DNA of 64,000 nucleotides, from contig NZ_FOZL01000001.1 of NCBI RefSeq assembly GCF_900114625.1, positions 3,782,001-3,846,000 on the forward strand. Reading direction: 5' to 3'. Shown in pieces: positions 51,424 through 59,678 of this stretch (the first letter of the stretch is position 1; the number at the start of each line of letters is the position of its first letter). The notes under the pieces were generated by a model, which worked only from the letters and a program-made list of their open reading frames with translations, was not told where the DNA came from and ran no database searches. Position numbers and translations under genes: made by a program. The DNA is from Granulicella pectinivorans (GTDB lineage: Bacteria > Acidobacteriota > Terriglobia > Terriglobales > Acidobacteriaceae).

Positions 51424-51683
51424 GCGATGCTCTCCAGACGCATTTGTGGGGCAGCGACCTCGGTGACTCTGAGGGCGAAGTTTCCGTTGGCGACGACGAC
51501 TTGTCCGCGGGCGACGATGCGGTTGCCGATGAGGAGGTCGATGGGTTGGGAGTCGTGGCGGTCGAGCTCGACGACGTCTCCGGCCTGCTGGGCGAGGACG
51601 TCGCGGAGGGTCATGCGACGGGAGCCGAATCGGAGGGTGGCTTCGAGTTCGATGTCGGCCAGGATGGTGAGTTCTTCGGGCAT
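51411..51683 (-). CDS. fliN: Flagellar switch protein FliN (SpoA domain only)
   Basis: 90 residues, essentially a single SpoA domain: EATLRFGSRRMTLRDVLAQQAGDVVELDRH, then PIDLLIGNRIVARGQVVVANGNFALRVTEV. FliN sits at the bottom of the C-ring and binds FliM and FliH. The N-terminal part found in many FliN proteins is lacking. It overlaps the next gene by 13 bases and lies downstream of fliA, not in its usual place near fliM. The ribosome binding site is weak (GGAAACC). Confidence 0.85.
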   Translation of the reverse strand: MPEELTILADIELEATLRFGSRRMTLRDVLAQQAGDVVELDRHDSQPIDLLIGNRIVARGQVVVANGNFALRVTEVAAPQMRLESIACQP

Positions 51684-51740
51684 GGTTTCCGTGGGAGCCA
51701 GGAATGGCGGTTGCGGCTGGGATAGGAAGGCATACCCCGG

Positions 51741-51752
51741 GGGCTAAAGCCC
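51741..51752. repeat. Short hairpin GGGCTAAAGCCC in the fliA-fliN gap
   Basis: GGGCT-AA-AGCCC within the 173-base gap (51684-51856); GGCTCAAGCCC recurs 40 bases on. Such GGGCTAAAGCCC elements may be a second dispersed repeat; only seen once clearly here. Confidence 0.4.
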
Positions 51753-51856
51753 TTGTTCTTGGCGGTCCTGTGAGACCCAAGGCTCAAGCCCTGGAGTACC
51801 TAGAGGCAAGGGAGACGGCAAGGGCGGGACACGGGATAGGTTGGGTGGGCAGCGCG

Positions 51857-52765
51857 TTAGCGACGGGCGGTTTTGGGTTTGAGTTTGGGGGCTCCAAGAG
51901 CGGCAAGGGCGGTGCGGAGGCGAAGGACGGCGGAGGAGTGGATCTGGGAGACGCGGGACTCTACTACGCCCAGGGTCAGGCCAATCTCCTTCATGGTTAA
52001 TTCCTCGAAGTAGTAGAGGGTGAGGACGAGGCGTTCGCGTTCGGGGAGTTCATCGATGGCGTCTGCGAGATGCTGCTTCATCTCGCCTTTCAGGCAGCGG
52101 AAGAGGGGGTCTTCGTCGGGTGCTCCGGGGATGTAGGCGATTTCATCGTCGCCGGAATCCTCGGTCCGCTCCATGTGGAGGGAGCCGATCTCGAGGCCCT
52201 TGAGTTCGCCGAGGAGCTGCTGGTACTCGACGAGGGAGATCTGGAGCTCGCCGGCGATCTCGTGGTCGGTGGCGGCGCGGCCACAGCGCTGGGTGACGGT
52301 GCGGATGGCCTCTTCGACGGCGCGACCCTTGCGGCGCAGCTCGCGGGGGCTCCAGTCGAGGGTGCGGAGGGAGTCGAGGATGGCGCCGCGGATGCGGAAC
52401 TGGGCGTAGCTCTTGAACTGGACTTTTTTGGAGTGGTCGAACTTTTCGAAGGCGTCGATCAGGCCGACGACGCCGGCGGAGACGAGGTCTTCGAGGTCGA
52501 CGTGCTGGGGAAGGCGCTCGTGGATGCGGCGGGCGAGGAAGCGGACGGTGGGAAGATGTTCGAGGAGGAGGCGGTCGCGGTCCTCGGCGGTGAGGCCGTG
52601 GATGCCGTTGGCCATGCCGGTTGCACCGGCGTAAGCGGAGGCGAGGGTGGGGGCGGGCTCCTGGTGGAAGGAGAGGGCGTCTCCGCCGAAGATGGCGGCT
52701 TTGGGCATGCTGCCCGCGGCCAGGTCCTGCAATACGGTTACTGGAATCTGATTGAGTCCGCCCAT
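51857..52765 (-). CDS. fliA: RNA polymerase sigma-28 factor (FliA/WhiG type)
   Basis: 302 residues. Region 2: LLEHLPTVRFLARRIHERLP, DLEDLVSAGVVGLIDAFEKFD and FKSYAQFRIRGAILDSLRTLDWSPRELR. Region 3 follows, and region 4 is LPERERLVLTLYYFEELTMKEIGLTLGVVESRVSQIHSSAVLRLR. Directs late flagellar gene transcription. Its 50-residue N-terminal extension is longer than usual. GAGGAGAA precedes the ATG. The gene comes 33 bases after flhA with no flhF or flhG between. Confidence 0.95.
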   Translation of the reverse strand: MGGLNQIPVTVLQDLAAGSMPKAAIFGGDALSFHQEPAPTLASAYAGATGMANGIHGLTAEDRDRLLLEHLPTVRFLARRIHERLPQHVDLEDLVSAGVVGLIDAFEKFDHSKKVQFKSYAQFRIRGAILDSLRTLDWSPRELRRKGRAVEEAIRTVTQRCGRAATDHEIAGELQISLVEYQQLLGELKGLEIGSLHMERTEDSGDDEIAYIPGAPDEDPLFRCLKGEMKQHLADAIDELPERERLVLTLYYFEELTMKEIGLTLGVVESRVSQIHSSAVLRLRTALAALGAPKLKPKTARR

Positions 52766-52798
52766 GGTGTTTCTCCTCGTTGATTCGTTTCGTGATGC

Positions 52799-54886
52799 CT
52801 AGCCGTGCCTTCCCTCACCAACCGTCCCGATGCTGCGTACCCGGATCTCCGGTGGAATTTCGACCGGGGCCAGTACCGTTACCTTGGGAAGGTAGGGTTC
52901 GAGCCAGCGCCTTACGTGATAACGGGCCGGCGATGGACATAAGAGCACGGGCATGGCCGTAGTCTGGCCGGCTCCGGTTAGGCGTTTCACAGATTCGACC
53001 AGGCGGCGGAGGAAGTCGGCCGGCATGCCGGTGGAGCGGGCTCCGTCGCCGAGGAGATGGGCCGCGGCGGCGGGGTCGAAGGTGCTGAGGAGGTCGTGTT
53101 CGAGGCCTTGTTCGAGCATGAGGACGCGGAGGCCGCCTTCGTTGTCGAGTAACGGGCGGACGAGGCCACGGCCAAGCGATTGGCGGACGCGTTCGACGAG
53201 GTGGACTACGTTCTTGCTCTCGGCGGCGGCTTCCACGAGCACCTCGAGGATGGCTCCGAGGTCGCGGATGGAGACCTGCTCGCGGAGGAGCTGCTGGAGG
53301 ACCTTCTGGACCTCGCCGAGCGACATGAGCTTGGGGACGAGCTCTTCGACGAGCTTGGGGTAGCCCTCGGACATGGAGTCGAGGAGGCGTTTTGTTTCCT
53401 GGCGGGCGAGGAGCTCGTGGGCGTGGCGGCGGATGAGTTCGCCGAGATGGGTGCCGATAACGGTGGTCTGGTCTACCACGGAATAACCAGCCGCCAAAGC
53501 TTGTTCTTCCAGGCCGGGCTGGATCCAGCGGGCCATGACACCGAAGGCGGGTTCGCGGGTTTCTACGCCGGGCATGGGGCGGGCCTTGGGATCGGCGTTG
53601 ACCGCGAGGAGGCAGTTCCCTTCCGTCTGCCAGCGGGCGATCTCCACGCCGCGCAGGGAGACGCAGTACTCGCGGGGCTTGAGGCGGAGGTTGTCGGTGA
53701 TGTGGACGGGCGGAACGATGAAGCCCAGCTCCGTGGCGAGATGGCGGCGCAGGGCGCGGACGCGGTTGAGCATCTGGCCGCCTTGTTTTTCGTCGACGAG
53801 GGGGATGAGCTGGAAGCCGATCTCGAGGGTGAGCTCGTCCATCTTGAGGAGGCTGGCGAGGTTTTCGGTCTTGGCGGCTTCTTCGACCTTGGCCTTGGTG
53901 CCGACGGTGGCGAGGTCTTCGGCGGGGGCGGTCGAGTCGGCTGGGAGCTTGCGGGCGATGAGGGCTACTCCCGCGGCCATGAGGACGAAGGAGAGCTTGG
54001 GGAGGCCGGGGATGAGGGCAAGGGCTAAGAGGACTCCGCAGGCGATCCAGAGGGTGTTGCGGCCTTTGAAGAGCTGGGTGCCGAGTTCGCTGTCGAGGGT
54101 TCCGGCCGAGGAGGCCCGGGTGAGGACGATGCCTCCGGCGATGGAGACGAGGAGGCTGGGGATCATCGTCACTAGGCCGTCGCCTACGGTGAGGATGGTG
54201 TAGGTTTTGACGGCGGTCATGAGGTCCACGCCCTGCTGGATGGTGCCGATGACGAGGCCGGCGACGATGTTGATGACGGTGAGGAGGATGGTGGCCATGG
54301 AGTCGCGCTGGTTGAAGCGTGCGGCTCCGTCCATGGCTCCGTAGAACTCGGCCTCGCGGGCGATGGCCTGGCGGCGCTTGCGGGCGCCCTGCTCGTCGAT
54401 GAGACCGGCGTTCATGTCGGCGTCGATGGCCATCTGCTTGCCGGGGAGGGCGTCGAGGGTGAAGCGGGCGGTGACTTCGGCGGTTCGTACAGCGCCATGG
54501 CTTACGACGAGGAACTGGATGGCGATGAGGGCCAGGAACAGGACGAAGCCTACGACGTAGTTGCCGCCGACGACGAACTGGCCGAAGGCCTCGATGACGG
54601 CTCCGGCGGCGCTGGTGCCTTCGTGGCCGTGGAGGAGGATACGGCGGCTGGAGGCGAGGTTGAGGGAGAGGCGGAACATGGTGAGGAGCAGGAGCATCGT
54701 CGGGAAGACGGAGAAGTCGACGGCCTTGCGGATCTGCACGGCGGTGAGGAAGACGATGACCGAGGCGGTGATGCTGGCGGCGAGGAGGATGTCCAGCACG
54801 AAGCCGGGGACCGGGATGAGCATCACGAAGACCATGGCGATGGCTCCGACGGGGAGCATGAAGACTCTGAGTTTGGCGGGGTTCAT
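52799..54886 (-). CDS. flhA: Flagellar export-gate protein FlhA
   Basis: 695 residues. Eight membrane segments in residues about 10-330 with the family signature (FRLSLNLASSRRILLHGHEG, then LDALPGKQMAIDADMNAGLIDEQGARKRR). A large cytosolic domain (about 345-695) docks substrates and chaperones. Start at ATG 54886, overlapping the flhB stop by four bases (ATGA). A longer open frame continues into the flhB region but is arginine/proline nonsense. Part of the fT3SS gate with FlhB and FliPQR. Confidence 0.95.
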   Translation of the reverse strand: MNPAKLRVFMLPVGAIAMVFVMLIPVPGFVLDILLAASITASVIVFLTAVQIRKAVDFSVFPTMLLLLTMFRLSLNLASSRRILLHGHEGTSAAGAVIEAFGQFVVGGNYVVGFVLFLALIAIQFLVVSHGAVRTAEVTARFTLDALPGKQMAIDADMNAGLIDEQGARKRRQAIAREAEFYGAMDGAARFNQRDSMATILLTVINIVAGLVIGTIQQGVDLMTAVKTYTILTVGDGLVTMIPSLLVSIAGGIVLTRASSAGTLDSELGTQLFKGRNTLWIACGVLLALALIPGLPKLSFVLMAAGVALIARKLPADSTAPAEDLATVGTKAKVEEAAKTENLASLLKMDELTLEIGFQLIPLVDEKQGGQMLNRVRALRRHLATELGFIVPPVHITDNLRLKPREYCVSLRGVEIARWQTEGNCLLAVNADPKARPMPGVETREPAFGVMARWIQPGLEEQALAAGYSVVDQTTVIGTHLGELIRRHAHELLARQETKRLLDSMSEGYPKLVEELVPKLMSLGEVQKVLQQLLREQVSIRDLGAILEVLVEAAAESKNVVHLVERVRQSLGRGLVRPLLDNEGGLRVLMLEQGLEHDLLSTFDPAAAAHLLGDGARSTGMPADFLRRLVESVKRLTGAGQTTAMPVLLCPSPARYHVRRWLEPYLPKVTVLAPVEIPPEIRVRSIGTVGEGRHG

Positions 54887-56010
54887 TGGGAGGCTCCGTA
54901 GGGACGCAGGGCGATGGATGTTTTGTGGGCGGTGCGTTGTTCCTGCTCGCGGCGGTGGCGCTCCTTGCGCATCTTCTCTTCGACCTTCTGGCGGTAGAGG
55001 AAGGCGAGGATGCCGGCGACGGCGGAGTAGAGCTCGAAGGGGATGGACTGGCCGGGTTCCACGAGCTTGAAGAGGGAGCGGGCGAGGGGTGGGTTTTCGA
55101 TGAGGGGGATGCCGGCCCACTGGGCGGCTTCGCGGATCTCTTTCGCGTGGAGGTCGCGTCCTTTGGCGAGGACGATGGGAGCGGACATGGTCTCGAAGGA
55201 GAACTCGAGGGCGACGGCGTAGTGGGTGGGGTTGGTGATGACGACGGAGGCGCGGGAGATGTCGGCCTTGACCTTGCGTTTGCGGGCGGCGTTCTGGAGC
55301 TGGCGGATACGGCCTTTGACCTGGGGGTTGCCCATGGCTTCCTTGACCTCTTCGCGCATCTCCTGCCTGGTCATCTTGAGGCGCTTGTTCCAGGCGATGT
55401 ACTCGACGGCGTAGTCGAGTCCGGACCAGGCGAGTGAGACCCATGCGGCGTCGAGGGCCAGGGAGTAGACGGCGGAGAAGGTTTGCGGCAGACGCATGGT
55501 GGACATGACCGGCATGGGGATCATGAGCGCCTTGAGGGCTCCCCAGCCGAGGACGATCATGATGGCGGCTGGGACGAGGGATTTCATGAGTCGGGTGAAC
55601 GATCGGAGGCTGACGATGTTGGCGAGATTGGTCGCGGGGTTCATGCGGGTGAACTTGAGCGAGAGGGCGTTGGGGTGGATGCTGAGGCCTCCGCCCTGGG
55701 CAATGCCGACAGCGAGGGCTCCGGTGAAGGCCGCGGCCATGACGAGGGCTACGGGGATGAGGGCGGGGGCGAGCATGGTGCGGATGGCGTGGATGAATTC
55801 GGTGTCGGTGCCGAGCTGGTTGGTGCGGAGGGATTCGAGGTAGAGCTGGCTCCAGGTGCGGACGAAGGACTGGGAGACGGAGCCGAGGGCTGCGATGCCT
55901 CCAAGCATGGCTACAGCGGAGAGGAGCTCGCGGCTGCGTACGGAGTCGCCTTTTTCTTTGGCCTTCTGCTTGCGTTGGGGTGTGGCTTGTTCTGTGCCTT
56001 TTTCGCTCAT
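54883..56010 (-). CDS. flhB: Flagellar export-gate protein FlhB
   Basis: 375 residues. Four membrane helices, then the cytosolic domain with the autocleavage site Asn260-Pro261-Thr262-His263 in ITNPTHYAVAL. Cleavage switches specificity from hook to filament export. The N-terminal SEKGTEQATPQRKQKAKEKGD is the standard start. It is separated from fliR by 16 bases and coupled to flhA by ATGA. Confidence 0.96.
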   Translation of the reverse strand: MSEKGTEQATPQRKQKAKEKGDSVRSRELLSAVAMLGGIAALGSVSQSFVRTWSQLYLESLRTNQLGTDTEFIHAIRTMLAPALIPVALVMAAAFTGALAVGIAQGGGLSIHPNALSLKFTRMNPATNLANIVSLRSFTRLMKSLVPAAIMIVLGWGALKALMIPMPVMSTMRLPQTFSAVYSLALDAAWVSLAWSGLDYAVEYIAWNKRLKMTRQEMREEVKEAMGNPQVKGRIRQLQNAARKRKVKADISRASVVITNPTHYAVALEFSFETMSAPIVLAKGRDLHAKEIREAAQWAGIPLIENPPLARSLFKLVEPGQSIPFELYSAVAGILAFLYRQKVEEKMRKERHRREQEQRTAHKTSIALRPYGASQ

Positions 56011-56026
56011 ACGTGCACCTTTTCAC

Positions 56027-56791
56027 TCATGCCTGGAGCAGGAGCCTTCCTGCGGCGTCTAGCAGCGCGGTGTAGTGGCGTTCGATCCAGCCGGGCCAGA
56101 CGGCGAGTGAGCCGAGGAGGACGGTGTAGGCGGTGAGGGTCTTGAGGGGGATGCCGATGACCTGGGTGGGAAGTTGGGGAGCCAGTTTGCCGATGAGCGC
56201 GATGGTGACTTCGACTGCGAGAGCGGCGGCGATGACGGGGGAGGCGAGTTGCAGGCCGGAGAGGAAGATGCCGGATGCCATGTGGATAAGGGCTCGGCTG
56301 GTGGAGGCGTGGAGGACGGCGGTGCCGACGGGGACGACGGCGAAGCTGCGGACGATGGCGGCGAGGAGGGTGCGGTCGAGTCCGCAGCCGAGGATGACGA
56401 GGATGCCGAGCCAGCCGAGCATCTGGCCGAGGACGGGGGTTTCGACCTGAGAGTTGGGGTCCATGAGGTTGACGAGGGAGAAGCTGAACTCCATGCCGAG
56501 GAGGGCTCCGGCGAAGGTGAGGGATTCGGTGAGGAGCATGAGGGAGAGGCCGAAGGTGAGGCCTACGCCGAGCTCGCCGAGGAGGGATGGAGCGGTGAGG
56601 GTGGGGTTCGCTCCGGGGATGGTGAGGATGGCGGGTGAGATGAGGAAGGTGAACGCGAAGACGAAGCCGGCCTTGATACGGGGAGCGATGGCGGCGGAGT
56701 TGAAGACGGGCGCGAAGACGAGGAGGCCACTGAGACGGACCATGACCAGGAGGGCGGCGGTGAGGAAGGTGGGCCAGTCGTTGATCTTCAT
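56027..56791 (-). CDS. fliR: Flagellar export-gate protein FliR
   Basis: 254 residues, about six membrane helices: WPTFLTAALLVMVRLSGLLVFAPVF at the start, then LLTESLTFAGALLGMEFSFSLVNLMDP. C-terminal AALAVEVTIALIGKLAPQLP and FLSGLQLASPVI fit. FliR forms the gate with FliP and FliQ. Overlaps the fliQ stop by four bases (ATGA). Confidence 0.93.
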   Translation of the reverse strand: MKINDWPTFLTAALLVMVRLSGLLVFAPVFNSAAIAPRIKAGFVFAFTFLISPAILTIPGANPTLTAPSLLGELGVGLTFGLSLMLLTESLTFAGALLGMEFSFSLVNLMDPNSQVETPVLGQMLGWLGILVILGCGLDRTLLAAIVRSFAVVPVGTAVLHASTSRALIHMASGIFLSGLQLASPVIAAALAVEVTIALIGKLAPQLPTQVIGIPLKTLTAYTVLLGSLAVWPGWIERHYTALLDAAGRLLLQA

Positions 56792-57060
56792 ACGGATAGG
56801 TACCGGTGGAGGTCGGTCCAGAGGTGCGTGGTGTAGGCGACGAGGCGGTGGACGCTCCAGGGGAGGGTGGCCATGAGGACGGTGAAGACGACGACCAGGC
56901 GGGGAACGGCGGTGAGGGTTTGTTCCTGAACGCTGGTGAGGGTCTGGATGAGGGAGACGATGAGGCTGATGGTGGCGGCGGAGAGGAGTAACGGAGCGGA
57001 GAGGAGCATGGCTTCTACGAGGAGGGCGCGGAAGAGGTGGACGGTTTGGTCGGGGGACAT
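56788..57060 (-). CDS. fliQ: Flagellar export-gate protein FliQ
   Basis: 90 residues with two helices (ALLVEAMLLSAPLLLSAATISLIVSLIQTL and RLVVVFTVLMATLPWSVHRLV). The pattern SLIQTLTSVQEQTLTAVPR is the family signature. Between fliP and fliR, coupled to fliR. Confidence 0.94.
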   Translation of the reverse strand: MSPDQTVHLFRALLVEAMLLSAPLLLSAATISLIVSLIQTLTSVQEQTLTAVPRLVVVFTVLMATLPWSVHRLVAYTTHLWTDLHRYLSV

Positions 57061-57063
57061 AAA

Positions 57064-57088
57064 GTTGTCAGTTCTCAGTTGTCAGTTC
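57064..57088. repeat. Direct repeat GTTGTCAGTTC between fliQ and fliP
   Basis: GTTGTCAGTTC at 57064-57074 and 57078-57088, separated by TCA. The second copy touches the fliP stop (57087-57089). This is the only sizeable gap in the gate-gene run. Confidence 0.7.
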
Positions 57089-57857
57089 AGAAGCTCTTGA
57101 GGAGTTGGTCGGCCAGCAGGTTCCAGCCGTCGACCATGACGAAGAGGAGGATTTTTACGGGGGTGGAGATGACTACGGGGGGTAGCTGCATCATGCCGAT
57201 GCTGGTGGTGACGCTGGCGATGACGACGTCGATGAGGAGAAAGGGCAGGAAGAGGATGGCTCCGATCTGGAAGCCGGCTTTGAGCTCACTGAGGATGTAG
57301 GCGGGGACGATGATCTGCATGGGTAGATCGTCTTTGCTCTTCGGGCGTTCCGCCATGCCGGCGGAGGCGAAGACGGCGAGGTCTTTTTCGCGCGCGTACT
57401 TGAGGAGGTAGTGCTTGACGGGGATGACGCCGCGTTCGATGGCTTGTTCGCCGGAGATTTCGTTGGCTCGGTAGGGGGCGGTGGCGGTCTTGTCTACCTC
57501 GGTGAGGACGGGGCCCATGAGGAACCAGGTCATCATGAGGGCGAGGCCCATGAGGACCTGGTTGGAGGGCGCGGTCTGGGTGCCGAGGGCCTGACGGAGG
57601 AAGTGGAAGACGACGAGGAGGCGCACCATCGGGGTCATCGCGAGGAGGATGGCCGGGATGAGGGTGAGGAGGGTGAGGCCGAGGACGATGGACCAAGGCA
57701 CGCTTCCGTTGGTCCCCATGGCCTGGGCGATAGATTGCTGGGTGGTGTCTTGCGGGATGGACTTTGCGGCGGCGATGAGATGCCTGGGCGTGGCGGCCTG
57801 GACGGGAGTGGTAGAGAAGAGCGTAAGGGCGAGGATGAGCAGGAGGAGCCTTAGCAT
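57087..57857 (-). CDS. fliP: Flagellar export-gate protein FliP
   Basis: 256 residues. Cleavable signal peptide (LLLLILALTLFSTTPVQA), then four helices with FliP blocks: SIVLGLTLLTLIPAILLAMTPMVRLLVVFHFLRQALGTQTAPSNQVLMGLALMMTWF and later PAYILSELKAGFQIGAILFLPFLLIDVVIASV. Core of the export gate. Overlaps the upstream fliO-like gene by 7 bases. Confidence 0.95.
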   Translation of the reverse strand: MLRLLLLILALTLFSTTPVQAATPRHLIAAAKSIPQDTTQQSIAQAMGTNGSVPWSIVLGLTLLTLIPAILLAMTPMVRLLVVFHFLRQALGTQTAPSNQVLMGLALMMTWFLMGPVLTEVDKTATAPYRANEISGEQAIERGVIPVKHYLLKYAREKDLAVFASAGMAERPKSKDDLPMQIIVPAYILSELKAGFQIGAILFLPFLLIDVVIASVTTSIGMMQLPPVVISTPVKILLFVMVDGWNLLADQLLKSF

Positions 57858-58093
57858 GCGGGCTCCGCGGGCGGGATTGGGCCTACGCGGACAATGGTCT
57901 CGATGCCGTCTGTGCCTCCGCCGACGAGGAAGCGTTCGCCATCGCAGAGGATGAGGGTGAGTTGGCGGCGGCCGCCGAGGGGGAGGGTTTCGATGATCTG
58001 GAGGTGGCGGGTGGGCTTTTGGGTGGAGAAGCGACTGAGGAGCCAGCCTGCCAGGCCTCCGGGGTGCATGGTTTGGGTTGCGGTCTGCCTCAT
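57851..58093 (-). CDS. fliO: FliO-like protein without a membrane helix
   Basis: 80 residues. The C-terminal half RHLQIIETLPLGGRRQLTLILCDGERFLVGGGTDGIETIVRV matches the soluble FliO domain (RRLxVxETLPLGPRRxLxLV). The expected N-terminal membrane helix is absent: residues 1-28 (MRQTATQTMHPGG, then LAGWLLSRF) are only weakly hydrophobic. No upstream extension encodes one in a credible frame before the gap. FliO helps assemble FliP rings. Directly precedes fliP. Confidence 0.65.
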   Translation of the reverse strand: MRQTATQTMHPGGLAGWLLSRFSTQKPTRHLQIIETLPLGGRRQLTLILCDGERFLVGGGTDGIETIVRVGPIPPAEPAC

Positions 58094-58286
58094 GCAGAGG
58101 AGATATGCATGTGAGGGACCGTGGGTGGGGCGAAGATATTAGGGGGATTTTAGGTTGGGGCTTGGCTTAGGGCTTAGGAGGCGGCGGCGGGACAGAAGCC
58201 AAGGCGAGAACATACCCGCGCCGAAGCCTCGCATCGTTGCCGGTGTTGGATGTCCGGGCTCAAGCCAGAACTCATCTCAGAGACAA

Positions 58287-58355
58287 GAGCAAAGGCAAAG
58301 GCAAAGCAGATCCCCTTCGGGGATGACAACCAAAGAACCAACGGCAAGAACGACG
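58287..58355. repeat. Purine-rich tandem motif with hairpin
   Basis: Three near-repeats of AAAGGC/AAAGC followed by ATCCCC (58310-58315), TTC, GGGGAT (58319-58324), then further CAA/AAC-rich spacing. Looks like a dispersed intergenic element; no second copy seen in this window. Confidence 0.4.
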
Positions 58356-58370
58356 ACAAGTGCAACGGAT

Positions 58371-58399
58371 GGGCTTAGGTGTTGAGAGCGCCTAAGCCC
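58371..58399 (-). terminator. Hairpin after flgE
   Basis: GGGCTTAGG (58371-58379), 11-base loop, CCTAAGCCC (58391-58399), directly beyond the flgE stop on the minus strand. No strong T-tract. Confidence 0.6.
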
Positions 58400-58407
58400 A
58401 CGGCTGG

Positions 58408-59637
58408 TTAGCGCATCATGCCGATGGCGTCCTGGGTGATCTGGTCGAAGGTGGTGATGGTTTTGGAGTTGGCCTGAAAGGCTCGCTGGGCGACGATGAG
58501 CTCGGAGAACTCGGTGGAGATGTCGACGTTGGAACCTTCGAGGGCGTCGTCCTGGATGGTGCCGCGGCTGCCTACGCCTGCTCCGGCGTAGCTGGCTGCT
58601 CCGGAGGCGGCGGAGGTCTGGTAGTTGTTGCCGCCGACGCGGGTGAGGCCGTCGGCGTTGGCTACCGTGGCGATGGCGAGCTGGCCTACGACCTGAACGT
58701 CTCCGTTGGAGAAGGTGGCGGATAGGATGCCGGAGCTGTCGACGGCGAAGCTCTGGTAGGTGCCGCTGGCATAGCCGTCCTGATTGCTGGCGGTGGCGGT
58801 GGAGGCCGAGGCGGACTGCGCGATGGTGGGGGCTCCGGAGGCTCCGTAGAGATTCCAGGAGAAGTTCATGTCGGCGGCTCCGTCGGACATGCCGGGAAAG
58901 GTGATGCCGGAGATGCCTGTGGTGGGTGAGGTGAGGACACCGGAGGAGTTGAAGGTGAGGGTGCCGTTGTTGTTGATGGGGGTGCCGGTGGACTCGCCTG
59001 ACGGGAGAGTGACGGAGTAGTCCCAACTGTTGGCGGAGGCCTTGGTGAAGCTGACAGCGGCGACGTGGCTCTTTCCGAGCGAGTCGTACATGGTGACGGA
59101 GGTATTGAAGGAGGTGCCGACGCCGGCGGTGGCGTCGAGGTTGCCGTCGACGGCGAAGTTCTGGGTGGCCTTGGCGACGCCGTTGCCGCCGAGGGGGAGG
59201 GTGAGAGCGGTAAGGTTGCCGGTGGAGTTGACGACGCCGTTGGCGGCTCCGAAGCCCATGACCTGCTGTCCGTCGGAGGTGAGGAGGCTGCCGTCCTTGG
59301 CGAGCTGGAAGTTGCCGGCGCGGGTGAGGGACTGGGTGTTGCCGTTCTGGACGACGAAGAAGCCGTCGCCGTTGAGGGCCATGTCGGTGGAGTTGCCGGT
59401 GGTGGAGAGGCTGCCCTGGAGGAAGCTGGAGGCGGTACCGGCGACCTTGACGCCTGCGCCCGTCTGGAGCTCTTCGCCGGAACCAGACGAGCCGATCTGC
59501 TGGTAGAAGAGATCTTCGAAGGTGGTGGTCTGCTTTTTGAAGGCGGTGGTGTTGAGGTTGGCGAGGTTGTTGCCGATGGTGTTGAGGGCGGTGGAGTCGG
59601 CCTGAAGACCGGTGAGGGCGATGGAGAAGTTGGGCAT
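58408..59637 (-). CDS. flgE: Flagellar hook protein FlgE
   Basis: 409 residues. N-terminal flagellar-rod signature: SIALTGLQADSTALNTIGNNLANLNTTAFKKQ. C-terminal: SNVDISTEFSELIVAQRAFQANSKTITTFDQITQDAIGMMR. The middle is a threonine/glycine/alanine-rich hook domain (about 75-350) with an LSTTGNSTDMALNGDGFFVV insertion region. Polymerises into the hook. AAGGA lies before the ATG at 59637. A longer frame continues upstream through flgD but is not family-like. Confidence 0.94.
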   Translation of the reverse strand: MPNFSIALTGLQADSTALNTIGNNLANLNTTAFKKQTTTFEDLFYQQIGSSGSGEELQTGAGVKVAGTASSFLQGSLSTTGNSTDMALNGDGFFVVQNGNTQSLTRAGNFQLAKDGSLLTSDGQQVMGFGAANGVVNSTGNLTALTLPLGGNGVAKATQNFAVDGNLDATAGVGTSFNTSVTMYDSLGKSHVAAVSFTKASANSWDYSVTLPSGESTGTPINNNGTLTFNSSGVLTSPTTGISGITFPGMSDGAADMNFSWNLYGASGAPTIAQSASASTATASNQDGYASGTYQSFAVDSSGILSATFSNGDVQVVGQLAIATVANADGLTRVGGNNYQTSAASGAASYAGAGVGSRGTIQDDALEGSNVDISTEFSELIVAQRAFQANSKTITTFDQITQDAIGMMR

Positions 59638-59678
59638 GTCGGGGTCCTTTGTTTTTTGGGGGTGTTGGATTGGGGGGG

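Larger units (their letters stand above)
58094..58407. other. Intergenic gap between flgE and fliO, with repeats
   Basis: 314 bases without a gene. It holds AAGGCAAAGGCAAAGCAG (about 58291-58309), the hairpin ATCCCC-TTC-GGGGAT (58310-58324), then CAACCAAAGAACC and the flgE terminator at 58371-58399. It splits the flagellar block into two likely transcripts. Confidence 0.55.

Noticed and set aside
54887..56026. A frame that would make FlhA 1075 residues long
   Set aside because: The extra 380 residues are arginine/proline/histidine-rich and overlap flhB in another frame; flhA starts at 54886 with an ATGA overlap.
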